DNA of 64,000 nt from Clostridiaceae bacterium (GTDB taxonomy: Bacteria > Bacillota > Clostridia > Oscillospirales > Acutalibacteraceae), in assembly GCA_016292785.1 (NCBI GenBank), contig JAEDFL010000005.1:14867-78866 (forward strand). The letters are read 5' to 3'. Below, one piece after another: positions 17,344 through 26,295 of this stretch. The notes under the pieces were generated by a model, which made no database searches, was not told the DNA's origin, and worked only from the letters and a program-made list of their open reading frames with translations. Position numbers and translations under genes: made by a program. Position 1 is the stretch's first letter. Every line of letters begins with the position of its first letter.

Positions 17344-18681
17344 TTATCTATACTGATTATAAAGATTGACGATTGCATTCCAAGTCAGCACGCCGACCTG
17401 ACCGTTCTGTTCAAGTCCCTGAAGCTTCTGAATTGCAAGAACCGCATTTTTCGTCTGATTGCCGTAATAGCCGTCAACGGTTATCTGAGGAACCGCAGAG
17501 TTGTTATCCGCAATGGTTTTCAAAAACGTCTGGAGCTGTTCAACTACCTTTCCGCTTGCTCCCGTTGTAATAATGTACCCCGGATAAAGAAGCGATGAAT
17601 AGCTCCTGTATTCATCGGGAAGAGAATTCAGCACGCCTACATATGCGTCCTGAATCATATCCCATGTGTTCCTGCCGACAATGCCGTCAACGTCAAGTCC
17701 GTAAAGCGACTGGAATGTCAGCACAGCGTCATAGGTCTCCTGACCGAAAATTCCGTCCATAGCAACATACGGCAGCTTCAGATTGAAAAAGCTGAGGAAC
17801 TGAAGATAGTATTGCACTATCCTGACGGACGGTCCCCGTGTGCCGAGCTTCAGAAGTCTTTCATATTTTCTTTCAATCTCGCTAATCGTTATGCCCTCAG
17901 AATAAAGCTCCGACAGACCTTTTATTCCGTTGTAAATCTGCTTTATCTTGTACCATGTGTCCTTGCCGACAATTCCGTCCTGAACAAGGTTAAATATTTT
18001 CTGAAACTGTTTAACGGCGGTCTGCGTAGTCTGTTCAAAATATCCCGTTGACTCGGTGATTTTAGGTATCGACGGATAGTTGACGGCTATTCTGTTAAGC
18101 TGTCGCTGTATCTCAACAACGTCCTCGCCGCCGCTTCCGAGCCTCAGAGGAGTTCCCGGATATGTCGGGGTGTTGGTCTTGATCGGCGCATTTCTGATAA
18201 TATCAATATCGTTGCCGTAATAGTATTGCAGTATGCGGTATGGTGTGTAGCCCTGATTTGCAAGCGTTACCGTTCCCCACTGAGAAAGTCCCTCGCATTT
18301 TTGGGCGCAATACTGGGTGAAATAAGGCTGTATCTGTCCCTGCTTAACGACGTAATCGTTGAAAATATCGTCAACCACACGGCTTATGTTTTCAAAGATA
18401 TCTCTGCCCTCAACATAATACTGGTCAAACTGAGTTGAATTGGTGATGTCAAAGTCGTAGCCTCTTGACCTGTAATGCTCGGTGTATATTCTGTTGAGAG
18501 CGAAAGTGATCTCGGCATAAATGTTCGCTCTCAGGGAGCTTTCCGGCCAGGTAGGATAGATCTCACTTGAAGCGACATTTTTTATATACTGGGAGAACGG
18601 AACACGGACATTTCTTGCGGCGGCGCTCGGTTTGCCCAAGTGAACAGTAATAAATTCGGGTACTATCGGCAACTCGGGCAT
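17344..18681 (-). CDS. SleC-like spore cortex protein: SpoIID-like domain plus three peptidoglycan-binding domains
   Basis: A 445-residue protein. The first 180 residues (VPFSQYIKNVASSEIYPTWPESSLRANIYAEITFALNRIY, SQWGTVTLANQGYTPYRILQYYYG) resemble SpoIID and the central part of clostridial SleC, the spore cortex-lytic enzyme. Three peptidoglycan-binding repeats follow, each with a core like LRLGSGGEDVVEIQRQLN, LKLGTRGPSVRIVQYYLQ and GASGKVVEQLQTFLK and a GIVGKDTW-like end. SleC usually has one such repeat. There is no signal peptide. The start ATG overlaps the stop of the upstream gene as TGATG, so translation is coupled. I infer a role in cortex binding or hydrolysis at germination. Confidence 0.75.
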   Translation of the reverse strand: MPELPIVPEFITVHLGKPSAAARNVRVPFSQYIKNVASSEIYPTWPESSLRANIYAEITFALNRIYTEHYRSRGYDFDITNSTQFDQYYVEGRDIFENISRVVDDIFNDYVVKQGQIQPYFTQYCAQKCEGLSQWGTVTLANQGYTPYRILQYYYGNDIDIIRNAPIKTNTPTYPGTPLRLGSGGEDVVEIQRQLNRIAVNYPSIPKITESTGYFEQTTQTAVKQFQKIFNLVQDGIVGKDTWYKIKQIYNGIKGLSELYSEGITISEIERKYERLLKLGTRGPSVRIVQYYLQFLSFFNLKLPYVAMDGIFGQETYDAVLTFQSLYGLDVDGIVGRNTWDMIQDAYVGVLNSLPDEYRSYSSLLYPGYIITTGASGKVVEQLQTFLKTIADNNSAVPQITVDGYYGNQTKNAVLAIQKLQGLEQNGQVGVLTWNAIVNLYNQYR

Positions 18682-19304
18682 CAGACCTCACCTCCGAAAA
18701 GTCCCATTGACTGCTCCGGTATTGTGACCGTTCCGGGCTCTTCACCGGTCTCTGTCAGGGGAACCATCTGAACCGGCTGAATCGCCTTGATGTTTGCAAA
18801 GACGGGAACGTTAAAAAATTCCGATTTTGCAAAATTCGGGTGAGTGACCGTCACCTCATACACGGAAAACGGAGGTACGGTCGAGTTTTCCTCATCAAAG
18901 GAAATACTGCTGTCGGGAGCCGGCAGAACAATATCGTCCACAATTCCGTTGATATCGGTATAGCCTGAGAAAATCTCCCTGTCGCCCGATCTGAGCGGTA
19001 TGCGAACCTTGACAATGGCGTTGATTACGGGATAGCTCTGTCCGCCTGCTGTCACCTGAACCTTCATACTGCCCTTGGACGGGTTTTTATTTTGAAAATC
19101 CTCGTAGTCGTCATAGGTATCTATCTCCCTATTCTCCCCTGCGTTTACGGGAAACCTGAGTGCGTTCGCCATAACAGGAATTGCCCGAACATCTTTTTCG
19201 TCCTTTTCTTCGCTGAAAAAGTCTTCGTCGGCAGGTGTGTTCTGCTTTGAAAATTCAACAAGCTCCTGCCGATATTTTTCTATCATTTTTTCAAGCTCGT
19301 GCAT
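18681..19304 (-). CDS. Ig-like/carboxypeptidase-regulatory-like protein, probable separate SleC N-terminal part
   Basis: A 207-residue protein. The first 85 residues are charged and probably flexible. The rest is a beta-sandwich like a carboxypeptidase regulatory domain (MKVQVTAGGQSYPVINAIVKV, FSGYTDINGIVDDIVLPAPD, PFSVYEVTVTHPNF, IQPVQMVPLTE). From memory this matches the N-terminal prodomain of clostridial SleC, which precedes the SpoIID-like part that is here the next gene. The genes overlap by one base (TGATG). Its ribosome site GGAGG lies in the 3' arm of a hairpin that also serves as terminator of the upstream exopolysaccharide operon. Confidence 0.65.
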   Translation of the reverse strand: MHELEKMIEKYRQELVEFSKQNTPADEDFFSEEKDEKDVRAIPVMANALRFPVNAGENREIDTYDDYEDFQNKNPSKGSMKVQVTAGGQSYPVINAIVKVRIPLRSGDREIFSGYTDINGIVDDIVLPAPDSSISFDEENSTVPPFSVYEVTVTHPNFAKSEFFNVPVFANIKAIQPVQMVPLTETGEEPGTVTIPEQSMGLFGGEV

Positions 19305-19305
19305 T

Positions 19306-19347
19306 AAAAAACCTCCTTCGCTTTATAATATGCGAAAGAGGTTTTTA
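19306..19347 (-). terminator. terminator of the exopolysaccharide operon, overlapping a ribosome site
   Basis: On the minus strand AAAACCTCTTTCGC pairs with GCGAAGGAGGTTTT, followed by a T run (complement of 19306-19310). The 3' arm contains the GGAGG (19316-19312) that serves the next gene, whose ATG is at 19304-19302. Confidence 0.6.
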
Positions 19348-19361
19348 TTGCTATTCAATAA

Positions 19362-20831
19362 TTATTTTTTTGTGCTCTGACCGTAGCCGTAGCCATAGCT
19401 GCCGTAACCGCCGTAACTGCCGTAGCTGCCCTTGCCGGCCTTGCCGTAGCTACCGTAACGTCGACCGTAGCGACCGTTTTTACTGACATTGCTTGTATCG
19501 GCATTGAAGACACAGCCGATGATCTCTGCGCCGTTTGAGTCAATATCTTCAATAGACATTCTGATCCTTGAGTAAGGTGCAAAGTCCTCACGCACAACAA
19601 CTATCGCCGCATCAACAAAGCCCGCAATAACTGAGGTGTCTGTAACAAGGCTTGCCGGAGCGGTATCAATGAGAACGTAGTCGAACTCTTTTCTGACTTC
19701 CTCAATCGTCGCCTCCATCTTATCCGTTGAAAGAAGCTCGGACGGATTGGGAACACCGTTTTGGTCTGCAAGGACGCATACGTCAAAGCCGGTTACACGT
19801 TTGATCGCATTATCCAGCGTCGCTCTGCCGATAATAACATCGCTCAAACCGTACTCCGTATCCGGCAACGAAAGGAGCTTACTTACCGAAGGCTTTCTGA
19901 GGTCGGCGTCAATGATGAGAACGTTTTTGCCGTTCTGTGCAAGGGAAAGCGCAATGTTTACGCAGGTAGTTGTTTTACCCTCGTTCTCACAGGCACTTGT
20001 AACAATGAAAACCTTGTTGCCCGTCCTTGCGGAGTTGTTCTCAATTTTTGTTCTGATCGACTTATAGGTTTCAATAAACGAGAAGCCGTTTTTTCTGTCC
20101 GTAACAAGAAGTCCCTTGGCGGTCTTGTTTTTATTCGTGATCTGCTGAACCGAACCGAGAATATGGACGTCAAGCTTGTCGCTCAGCTCGTTTGCCGACT
20201 TCGCCGTGTCCTTGACAAGGAACATTATAAAGTAGACAGCACAGCACAGAACTGCGGCGATGAAGCCAAACATAGTGGCAAAAGAAATCAGCGACTTATC
20301 TGAATTGGGATAGGTTGAAAGAACCGGTCTGTCGCAAAGCGTAAGCTTCGCATTAGGATAGGTTTCGGAAACAATATCCCCGTAAACCTCGACTACCGTA
20401 TTTGCAATTCCATATGCAACCTTGGGATCCTCCGCCGTGACAGACATAACAATGACGTTAGTGGAGGTAACCACCTTTACAGAAATACTTTTATCCACGG
20501 TTGCGTAATTTATTTCTCCGGGATATTTTTCAACTATCGCCTCTTTCATAACACGGCTGGAGAGAATATAGCTGAACGTTCCTGCCATATTGATCTGTGC
20601 ATTGATCTCGCCGCTCGCCGCCTGCTCGTTCTCCGTTGCTGTGTTAACAACAAAAGAGACAGTTGACGTGTAGGTCTCTGTCCTTGTCGCCTCGGCAAAA
20701 ACCGCTCCGCATATCGCACCGATAACCGTAACGGCAATTATGATCCAGAGCTTTTTGGACAATTCCCTGAAAAATGCAACAATATTGATTTCCAATCCCT
20801 TTGAATTTTTCTTTTCCGAATAAGATCTCAA
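19362..20831 (-). CDS. Wzz-type chain-length regulator fused to a bacterial tyrosine kinase
   Basis: A 489-residue fused co-polymerase and BY-kinase for capsule or exopolysaccharide assembly. The N-terminal Wzz domain has two membrane segments (LWIIIAVTVIGAICGAVFAE near residue 30 and SFATMFGFIAAVLCCAVYFI near 180). The cytoplasmic kinase has Walker A SACENEGKTTTC, Walker A' VLIIDADLRKPS and YVLIDTAPA. The tail is a Tyr/Gly-rich cluster of repeated YGSYG units, the autophosphorylation region. Gram-positives usually split these two parts, so the fused form is notable. TTG 20831 is the start, after GGAGTGA. Last gene of a three-gene operon. Confidence 0.9.
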   Translation of the reverse strand: MRSYSEKKNSKGLEINIVAFFRELSKKLWIIIAVTVIGAICGAVFAEATRTETYTSTVSFVVNTATENEQAASGEINAQINMAGTFSYILSSRVMKEAIVEKYPGEINYATVDKSISVKVVTSTNVIVMSVTAEDPKVAYGIANTVVEVYGDIVSETYPNAKLTLCDRPVLSTYPNSDKSLISFATMFGFIAAVLCCAVYFIMFLVKDTAKSANELSDKLDVHILGSVQQITNKNKTAKGLLVTDRKNGFSFIETYKSIRTKIENNSARTGNKVFIVTSACENEGKTTTCVNIALSLAQNGKNVLIIDADLRKPSVSKLLSLPDTEYGLSDVIIGRATLDNAIKRVTGFDVCVLADQNGVPNPSELLSTDKMEATIEEVRKEFDYVLIDTAPASLVTDTSVIAGFVDAAIVVVREDFAPYSRIRMSIEDIDSNGAEIIGCVFNADTSNVSKNGRYGRRYGSYGKAGKGSYGSYGGYGSYGYGYGQSTKK

Positions 20832-20850
20832 TTAAATCACTCCAAAACTG

Positions 20851-22098
20851 TTATTGCTTATTCATTCCGTATTTTCTTCCGCCGTCGCTTTGTATCGCAT
20901 AGGTCGCACAGTAAACTATTGCGATAACAAGCTGTCCGTATTTTGAACTGTAGCTTACGATGCCCGTATCCAGCACCGCCATCATTATGATCGCCGTAAT
21001 AAACAGCACAGAAGCCTTTCTTCCGTCGGCAAAATAATATTTCAATAGCTTTATCAAACAGAACACATACATTGAATAATACATCGTGCATCCGATCAGT
21101 CCAAGCTCGCTGAGAAGCTGCCAATAGTTATTGTGACTGTAAAATTTACCCAATGAATATCTACTGTCAAAAATAAAGGCAAAATTACCCATGCCCTTTC
21201 CTATCAGCGGAGACTCCTGAAACATTTCCTTTGCAACGCTGATAAAATACTGTCTGACAGCAAGACTGCTGTCCTCACCCTCGCCTTTCATGTAATCAAA
21301 CATCGTATCAAATCTTTTTCCGATAACGCCGTAAAGAGTTTCGTTCTCCATAACGAGTAAGGCAATAAGTGCAGCCATAATTACCGCTGCCAGCAGACGA
21401 AGGGCATAACCTCTTTTTCTGAACGATAGCAGAACTATCATCATAGGTCCTGCGATCGCCGCCATAAGACCTTTTCTTGAGCTTGAGAACGCACAGAATA
21501 CAACAAAAATAACTACAAGGATATACATCGGCTTTTTGCCTTTAATATATGCTCTGTAAAAGGCGATTGCCGCCGCAAAATCCATCCAAATAGTAAGGTC
21601 GTTCGGGTTATTGCCGCTGAAATAGCTGCCAACACTTCCGAGAAGCCATCCGTCGGCAGGAACTGCGGTACATTCAAGCAGAACTATTATTAACGAGCCA
21701 GCCACAAAAAGAGACATAATACGGTCAAGATCCGCCATATCGTCCACATATATAGCAATCGAGGTGGACATCATCCATATGATTATCAGCTTGGTTGCGA
21801 AGCCAAGGTTGTAGGTTGTGAAGAACTGCGCCCACAGTCCGGAAAGTACACCGTAAACAATCAGCAGAAAGTACCATATTGAAATATAGGGTATTACCAT
21901 GCTGCTTCTGCTTTTTTCAACCGAAAGAATAAACGCTGCGGCAAACATCAGAATAGCTGCAACAGGACCGGCATTTTTCACATCATAAAAAGCAAACATT
22001 ACGATCATGTTCAGCAGAAACGTAAACTCAAACAATCGCTTGGCTCGCTCGTAAGCAGTATAATTGATTTTCAAAATACCGTTTTTCAGTGAAACCAT
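20851..22098 (-). CDS. O-antigen ligase/polymerase-like membrane protein
   Basis: A 415-residue multi-pass membrane protein of the Wzy/WaaL superfamily. Hydrophobic helices run through most of it, and the large loop holds SPLIGKGMGNFAFIFDSRYSLGKFYSHNNYWQLLSELGLIG, the H-N containing motif typical of O-antigen ligase/polymerases. With a glycosyltransferase before and a Wzz-kinase after, polymerase of a secreted polysaccharide is the likely role. ATG 22098 follows a GGAAAGGA site; the longer frame overlaps the upstream gene. Confidence 0.82.
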   Translation of the reverse strand: MVSLKNGILKINYTAYERAKRLFEFTFLLNMIVMFAFYDVKNAGPVAAILMFAAAFILSVEKSRSSMVIPYISIWYFLLIVYGVLSGLWAQFFTTYNLGFATKLIIIWMMSTSIAIYVDDMADLDRIMSLFVAGSLIIVLLECTAVPADGWLLGSVGSYFSGNNPNDLTIWMDFAAAIAFYRAYIKGKKPMYILVVIFVVFCAFSSSRKGLMAAIAGPMMIVLLSFRKRGYALRLLAAVIMAALIALLVMENETLYGVIGKRFDTMFDYMKGEGEDSSLAVRQYFISVAKEMFQESPLIGKGMGNFAFIFDSRYSLGKFYSHNNYWQLLSELGLIGCTMYYSMYVFCLIKLLKYYFADGRKASVLFITAIIMMAVLDTGIVSYSSKYGQLVIAIVYCATYAIQSDGGRKYGMNKQ

Positions 22099-22111
22099 AA
22101 TTATCCTTTCC

Positions 22112-23377
22112 TTAATACCGAGACAGCGACGGGACAGGGAAAAAATCCGCATATGCTTTACTGGCATCGAATTTTTCCTCCCAGAGCATTCTTGAATTAT
22201 CTCTGTATTCGTTCTTTTCCGATCTGCTTAAACCGTAGAATTTTTCAATGCACTCGGCAAACTCCTCTGCGGACGCTCTCTCTCTGAGAAGCATTCCGTT
22301 TCGTCCGTCCTCCACGATTTCACAGACTCCGCCGACATCGGTTGCGATTATCGGTATTCCGAAAGAAGCCGCCTCCATCATTGAAACAGGCAAGCCTTCG
22401 CTCCTGCTTGTGCTGATAAACAGATCGACGGCATTATTTTTATAATAATCGTATACCTCATTGTTTGGAATGTTTCCGAGAAATTCCGTCTTTGTATATT
22501 TCAGCTTTGCTTTTATGCTTTTTTCAAGCTCGGCTCTTCCGTTTCCGTCGCCGATATGCGTCCATTTAATATTATAATTACCGTTTTTTTCAAGTTTTTC
22601 AAGTATATCAATAATTTTATCAATTCTCTTTATATTTGTAATCAGAGAGCAAGAAACGATATGCAGACCGTCCTCGGATTGCTTGCCGAGCCCCGAGTCC
22701 ACCGTTCCGAGATGAGCTGTTTTGACCTTGTCCGAATATTCGGGATACCTCGATACAATGTGATTTGTTCCCACATCGGAGCAGGGATAAACAGCATCGC
22801 ATTTCTCAAGAAGAAAGCTTCTGAGAGGGAGGTAATTCAGAGCGTTTCTTTCCTCATAGACATCGTATCCGTGAGCTCTGGAAATCAGCTTAACGTCACT
22901 GCAAAATTCAGAAAAATGATCCTTGAGCAAAACCCCGACAAAAGCCGTTGCAAAAAACCAATAGCTGTAAACGGTAATACTGCCGTATTCGCTCAGGTCG
23001 TACTGTTCAAGAGCTTTAAGGCATTCTCCGTAGCTTCTGACGGAGCGGTTGCAGAAATATTCAAAGAACATTCTTTTCCTGAAATTACTGCCGATCTCGT
23101 CCCTGTCGTATTTTAAGTATTTTGTAGGTGAAACAATGTTGCGAAGTCCGCCGAGTACGTCTCGTGTTCTTGCAACGCTTTGTTTCTTTTCGGAAACGTT
23201 GCAATAATCTATGCCGTCGGGAAGCTTACGCATAAGGGGGGCTTGCGGATCAAGCTCAATAGGCAGGATAATTACCTTGTCAAAACGATCCTTGAGAAAA
23301 ATTATCTCAGACTCGATATAGGTTTCACTCATTCCGTAAGGGAAACCGCTTGTTATCATAATCAGGCATCTTTTCAA
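22112..23377 (-). CDS. family 4 glycosyltransferase
   Basis: A 421-residue GT-B fold transferase (GT4). The N-terminus has the ITSGFPYGMSETYIESEI donor-side opening common in exopolysaccharide transferases. The C-terminal domain has HLGTVDSGLG, the VDLFISTSRSEGLPVSMMEAASFGIPIIATDVGGVCEIVEDGRNGML region with the EX7E motif, and a family-type end. I prefer TTG 23377 because GGGGTGAT precedes it at good spacing; an ATG at 23392 lacks a ribosome site. First gene of the operon with the polymerase and Wzz-kinase. Acceptor and sugar unknown. Confidence 0.85.
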   Translation of the reverse strand: MKRCLIMITSGFPYGMSETYIESEIIFLKDRFDKVIILPIELDPQAPLMRKLPDGIDYCNVSEKKQSVARTRDVLGGLRNIVSPTKYLKYDRDEIGSNFRKRMFFEYFCNRSVRSYGECLKALEQYDLSEYGSITVYSYWFFATAFVGVLLKDHFSEFCSDVKLISRAHGYDVYEERNALNYLPLRSFLLEKCDAVYPCSDVGTNHIVSRYPEYSDKVKTAHLGTVDSGLGKQSEDGLHIVSCSLITNIKRIDKIIDILEKLEKNGNYNIKWTHIGDGNGRAELEKSIKAKLKYTKTEFLGNIPNNEVYDYYKNNAVDLFISTSRSEGLPVSMMEAASFGIPIIATDVGGVCEIVEDGRNGMLLRERASAEEFAECIEKFYGLSRSEKNEYRDNSRMLWEEKFDASKAYADFFPVPSLSRY

Positions 23378-23458
23378 CAAATCACCCCACATTGTCTAAT
23401 TCTATCATCAATTCGACAGAATGTCTATATTTTTTTAAAAATACATTTTAATTCCACT

Positions 23459-24835
23459 TTATTTGCAAATTTCGGCAATTACATCGGTAAAAATCGCCGC
23501 CGCAGTCAGCAAATCGTCAATCGGCATAAACTCGTTTGCACCGTGCATATTCGTCACGGTATCCCGACTGATTGCGCCGAATGCCACGCCGTTCTCGATG
23601 TCGTGGACATATGTGCCTCCGCCCATTGAGATACATTCGCCCTTGTCGCCGCTGTAATCCTCGTAAGCTCTGAGCAGAGTTTTTATAAAATCGGAGCTTT
23701 CGTCAACATAGTGCGCCCTAATCATTTCCGTGTTTTCGATTGCAAAGCCGTGCGCTTCAAGCTTTGCGGCGATTACATCGGCACAGTTCTCTTTTGTTGC
23801 GGACATCGGAGTTCTTGTGTCAAAGCAGCCCTCGAAATTTCCGTCCTCAAAGCTGACGATATCAAGAGTCAGGGTAAGACTGCCGAGCATATCGCTCATA
23901 TCAACTCCGAACGCTTCGCCGCTGTATTTTCCGTGAGGGAAAAGAGCTTTCAGGTCAGCGACAAAATCGGAGCATTTTTCGTCAAACTCAATGTGGCTTA
24001 ACAGCTCAATGAGTGCCGTGATCGGATTGTTTCCGTTTTCGGGCAGGGAGGCATGAGCCGCAGTTCCCGTGCAGACAACGGTTTCACCGTCAAAGGAAAA
24101 GTCTGCTCCCGTGAATTTTGCATTATCGGCGGCGGCTTCAAATTCCGCCGTGCTTACTCCGACAAGCTCCGCCTTTGCAAAGGTCGGCACGGCATTTTTC
24201 GCCTCGCCTGCGTTAAAAGATTTTATGTATTTCTCACAGTCGGAAAAATCGACCGTTCTGTAAAAGCTCTTTGTGAACCTGCCCTTTTCTCCGTTTGTGA
24301 CAGGAAAGTTCGCATCGGGCGTGAATGCATATTTCGGATAGGGATTTTTTGAAAAATAATACTTCAGATCCGAGCTTCCGCACTCCTCGTCCGTACCGAG
24401 AATAAGCCTGCAATTCTTGCTGACGGGCAGGTCAAGCTCTCTGACGGCTTTCATTGCGTAAAGTGCGGCAACGGCAGGTCCCTTGTCATCGCTGACTCCT
24501 CTGCCGAAGATCACGCCGTCCTTCTCCACAACGGTGTATGGGTCGGTGTCCCAGCCCTCGCCTGCCGGCACGACGTCAAGATGTGCAAGTATTGCAAGCT
24601 CGGTATCTCCGCCGTTCAGATCAACCGTTCCTACATAACCGCCGTGGTTTTCGGTTTTGAAGCCGAATCCGTCCGCCGTTTTCAGAGCAAGCTCCAGCAC
24701 CTCGGCAGGCTTCTCGCCGAAGGGCATACCCTCTTTTGCCTCGCCCCGAACGCTCGGCACGCCAACAAGCTCCGATATGCTTTTTATCATCTCATCTTTA
24801 TTATTCCTGAAGTAGTCAATTATTTCTTTTCTCAT
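23459..24835 (-). CDS. Sapep/PepV-type metal-dependent dipeptidase
   Basis: A 458-residue M20 family metallopeptidase of the Sapep/PepV type that hydrolyses dipeptides in the cytoplasm. Metal-site motifs are visible: LAILAHLDVVPAGEGWDTDPY (first His and Asp), FGRGVSDDKGP, LGTDEECGSSD with the catalytic Glu, FTPDANFPV, and the final GGGTYVHDIENGVAFG His. The length matches the family. It starts one base inside the stop of the small zinc-ribbon gene upstream (TGATG), implying coupled translation. Confidence 0.9.
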   Translation of the reverse strand: MRKEIIDYFRNNKDEMIKSISELVGVPSVRGEAKEGMPFGEKPAEVLELALKTADGFGFKTENHGGYVGTVDLNGGDTELAILAHLDVVPAGEGWDTDPYTVVEKDGVIFGRGVSDDKGPAVAALYAMKAVRELDLPVSKNCRLILGTDEECGSSDLKYYFSKNPYPKYAFTPDANFPVTNGEKGRFTKSFYRTVDFSDCEKYIKSFNAGEAKNAVPTFAKAELVGVSTAEFEAAADNAKFTGADFSFDGETVVCTGTAAHASLPENGNNPITALIELLSHIEFDEKCSDFVADLKALFPHGKYSGEAFGVDMSDMLGSLTLTLDIVSFEDGNFEGCFDTRTPMSATKENCADVIAAKLEAHGFAIENTEMIRAHYVDESSDFIKTLLRAYEDYSGDKGECISMGGGTYVHDIENGVAFGAISRDTVTNMHGANEFMPIDDLLTAAAIFTDVIAEICK

Positions 24836-25023
24836 CAAAACTCACACTCTGCATTGCATTTTTCTGTTTTCACAAGCGAACCCTTTTCAACAGTACCGTT
24901 CTCCGCACCGCACCACGGGCAGTAAATATGATCCTGCGGCGCAGTCAGATCGGGATTTAGCGGAATATCCGTATTCCTGACAACCTCAAAGCGTTTATAG
25001 CAACATTCACATTGCTTTTTCAT
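24835..25023 (-). CDS. small zinc-ribbon protein
   Basis: A 62-residue protein with four paired cysteines: KKQCECCYKRFEVVRN at the start and HIYCPWCGAENG in the middle, a two-knuckle zinc ribbon, plus a later cysteine. The ATG at 25023 follows GAGGTG; a longer frame exists but has no ribosome site. It overlaps pepV by one base, so it may affect dipeptidase expression through coupling. No function can be assigned. Confidence 0.6.
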   Translation of the reverse strand: MKKQCECCYKRFEVVRNTDIPLNPDLTAPQDHIYCPWCGAENGTVEKGSLVKTEKCNAECEF

Positions 25024-25153
25024 TATGTAAGCACCTCTGTTTATAAACAAGGAGCCGCCGGAAAGGAGATATCGTCCGTCGGAAATCAAGTATTTTCCAA
25101 CCTGCACAAATATCCCAATACAGCAACCCCGTTCAATTTATCTCTTTCTTAAT

Positions 25154-25804
25154 TTATCTGCGATCGCCGAAAAGGCTCTGTCTCGCCTTTCTGATCTCGG
25201 CAATATTCGAGGAAAGCACCTCGTCGCTGTTCTTCATAATATCCTCAACGAACTCTGCGGCGGCAGAACGGATCTCGCCTGCCCACTTGTCCGCCTTGGA
25301 CTTTGTCTCCTCAGCCTGATTGTTTGCGTCAAGGAGAATAGCCTCAGCCTGACTTTTTGCATTTCTTACAATATTCTCCGCCTCTGCCGTTGCCTGAGCA
25401 CGGACACGGTCGGAAAACTCGTGAGCAAGTCTTGTGATCTCGGAGGATTCAATCATCTGCTTTGCCTGCTCCGAAGCCGAGGCAAGCGTGGACTTTGCGT
25501 TTGCTTCTGCCGTAGCGGCAATTCCCGAAGCCTTTTCCTTGGCGGCGCTGATTATTCCGTCCGCCTCGGTCTGAGCGGAAGACACGATGGACGAAGCCTC
25601 GTTATTTGCTCTTGTGATAATGTTATTGTGGTGGGACATAACCTCCTGAGCCTTTTCGATCTCGATAGGCAGATCATATCTGATGTCCTCGATGCACTGC
25701 TTGATCGTCTCCGCATCAACAGCAATTTTTCCCGAAAGAGGAATTTTACTGCCCATATCAATGGTATCTTCAATTTTGTCAAGTAAGCCCTGTACGTTCA
25801 TCAT
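25154..25804 (-). CDS. coiled-coil protein (DivIVA- or ATPase-subunit-like)
   Basis: A 216-residue, alanine- and glutamate-rich coiled-coil protein. From about residue 50 it is almost entirely heptad-type sequence (SSAQTEADGIISAAKEKASG), broken at EITRLAHEFSDRV. Similar genes follow coaD in many Clostridia and are named ATPase or V-type subunit H by weak similarity, or are placed near DivIVA. There is no membrane segment. It overlaps the coaD stop by one base. A role in cell-pole or envelope organisation is possible but unproven. Confidence 0.65.
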   Translation of the reverse strand: MMNVQGLLDKIEDTIDMGSKIPLSGKIAVDAETIKQCIEDIRYDLPIEIEKAQEVMSHHNNIITRANNEASSIVSSAQTEADGIISAAKEKASGIAATAEANAKSTLASASEQAKQMIESSEITRLAHEFSDRVRAQATAEAENIVRNAKSQAEAILLDANNQAEETKSKADKWAGEIRSAAAEFVEDIMKNSDEVLSSNIAEIRKARQSLFGDRR

Positions 25805-26295
25805 TAATCTTCCTTTCTTCTTATTCCTTGGACAATATCGTCGAGCACCTGCTCCGGCACGAAGGCGGAAACATCGCCGCCGAGCTCACAGACCTGCTTA
25901 ACAATACTGGAGGATAAATACATATAATCCGCACCTGCGGTAACAAATACTGTTTCAACATCGGGATTGAGCTGTTTGTTTGTCAGCGCCTGCTGAAATT
26001 CATCTTCAAAATCGGAAACAGCCCTGAGTCCCTTGACAATTGCGTCTGCATTTTTGATCCTTGCGTATTCCGCAAGCAGACCGTCATAATAATCGACCTC
26101 AACATTCGGAAGCTCGCTGACGCATCTTTTGATAAACTCAACTCTCTTTTCGGGAGCGAAACAGCCGACGGGCTTCTTCGGGTTTATCATAACAACAACT
26201 ATCACCTTGTCGAAAAGCTTCGCCGCCCTTGTTATTACGCTGAGATGACCTTTTGTGACCGGGTCAAAGCTGCCCGGACATATCGCTGTTCTCAT
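25804..26295 (-). CDS. coaD: phosphopantetheine adenylyltransferase
   Basis: A 163-residue nucleotidyltransferase for the fourth step of coenzyme A synthesis: 4'-phosphopantetheine plus ATP gives dephospho-CoA. The motif PGSFDPVTKGHLSVI at the N-terminus holds the T/HxGH nucleotide site, KGLRAVSDFEDEFQQA is the conserved middle, and ITP-site segment YLSSSIVKQV is present. It overlaps rsmD upstream by four bases (ATGA), the usual rsmD-coaD arrangement of Firmicutes. Confidence 0.95.
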   Translation of the reverse strand: MRTAICPGSFDPVTKGHLSVITRAAKLFDKVIVVVMINPKKPVGCFAPEKRVEFIKRCVSELPNVEVDYYDGLLAEYARIKNADAIVKGLRAVSDFEDEFQQALTNKQLNPDVETVFVTAGADYMYLSSSIVKQVCELGGDVSAFVPEQVLDDIVQGIRRKED

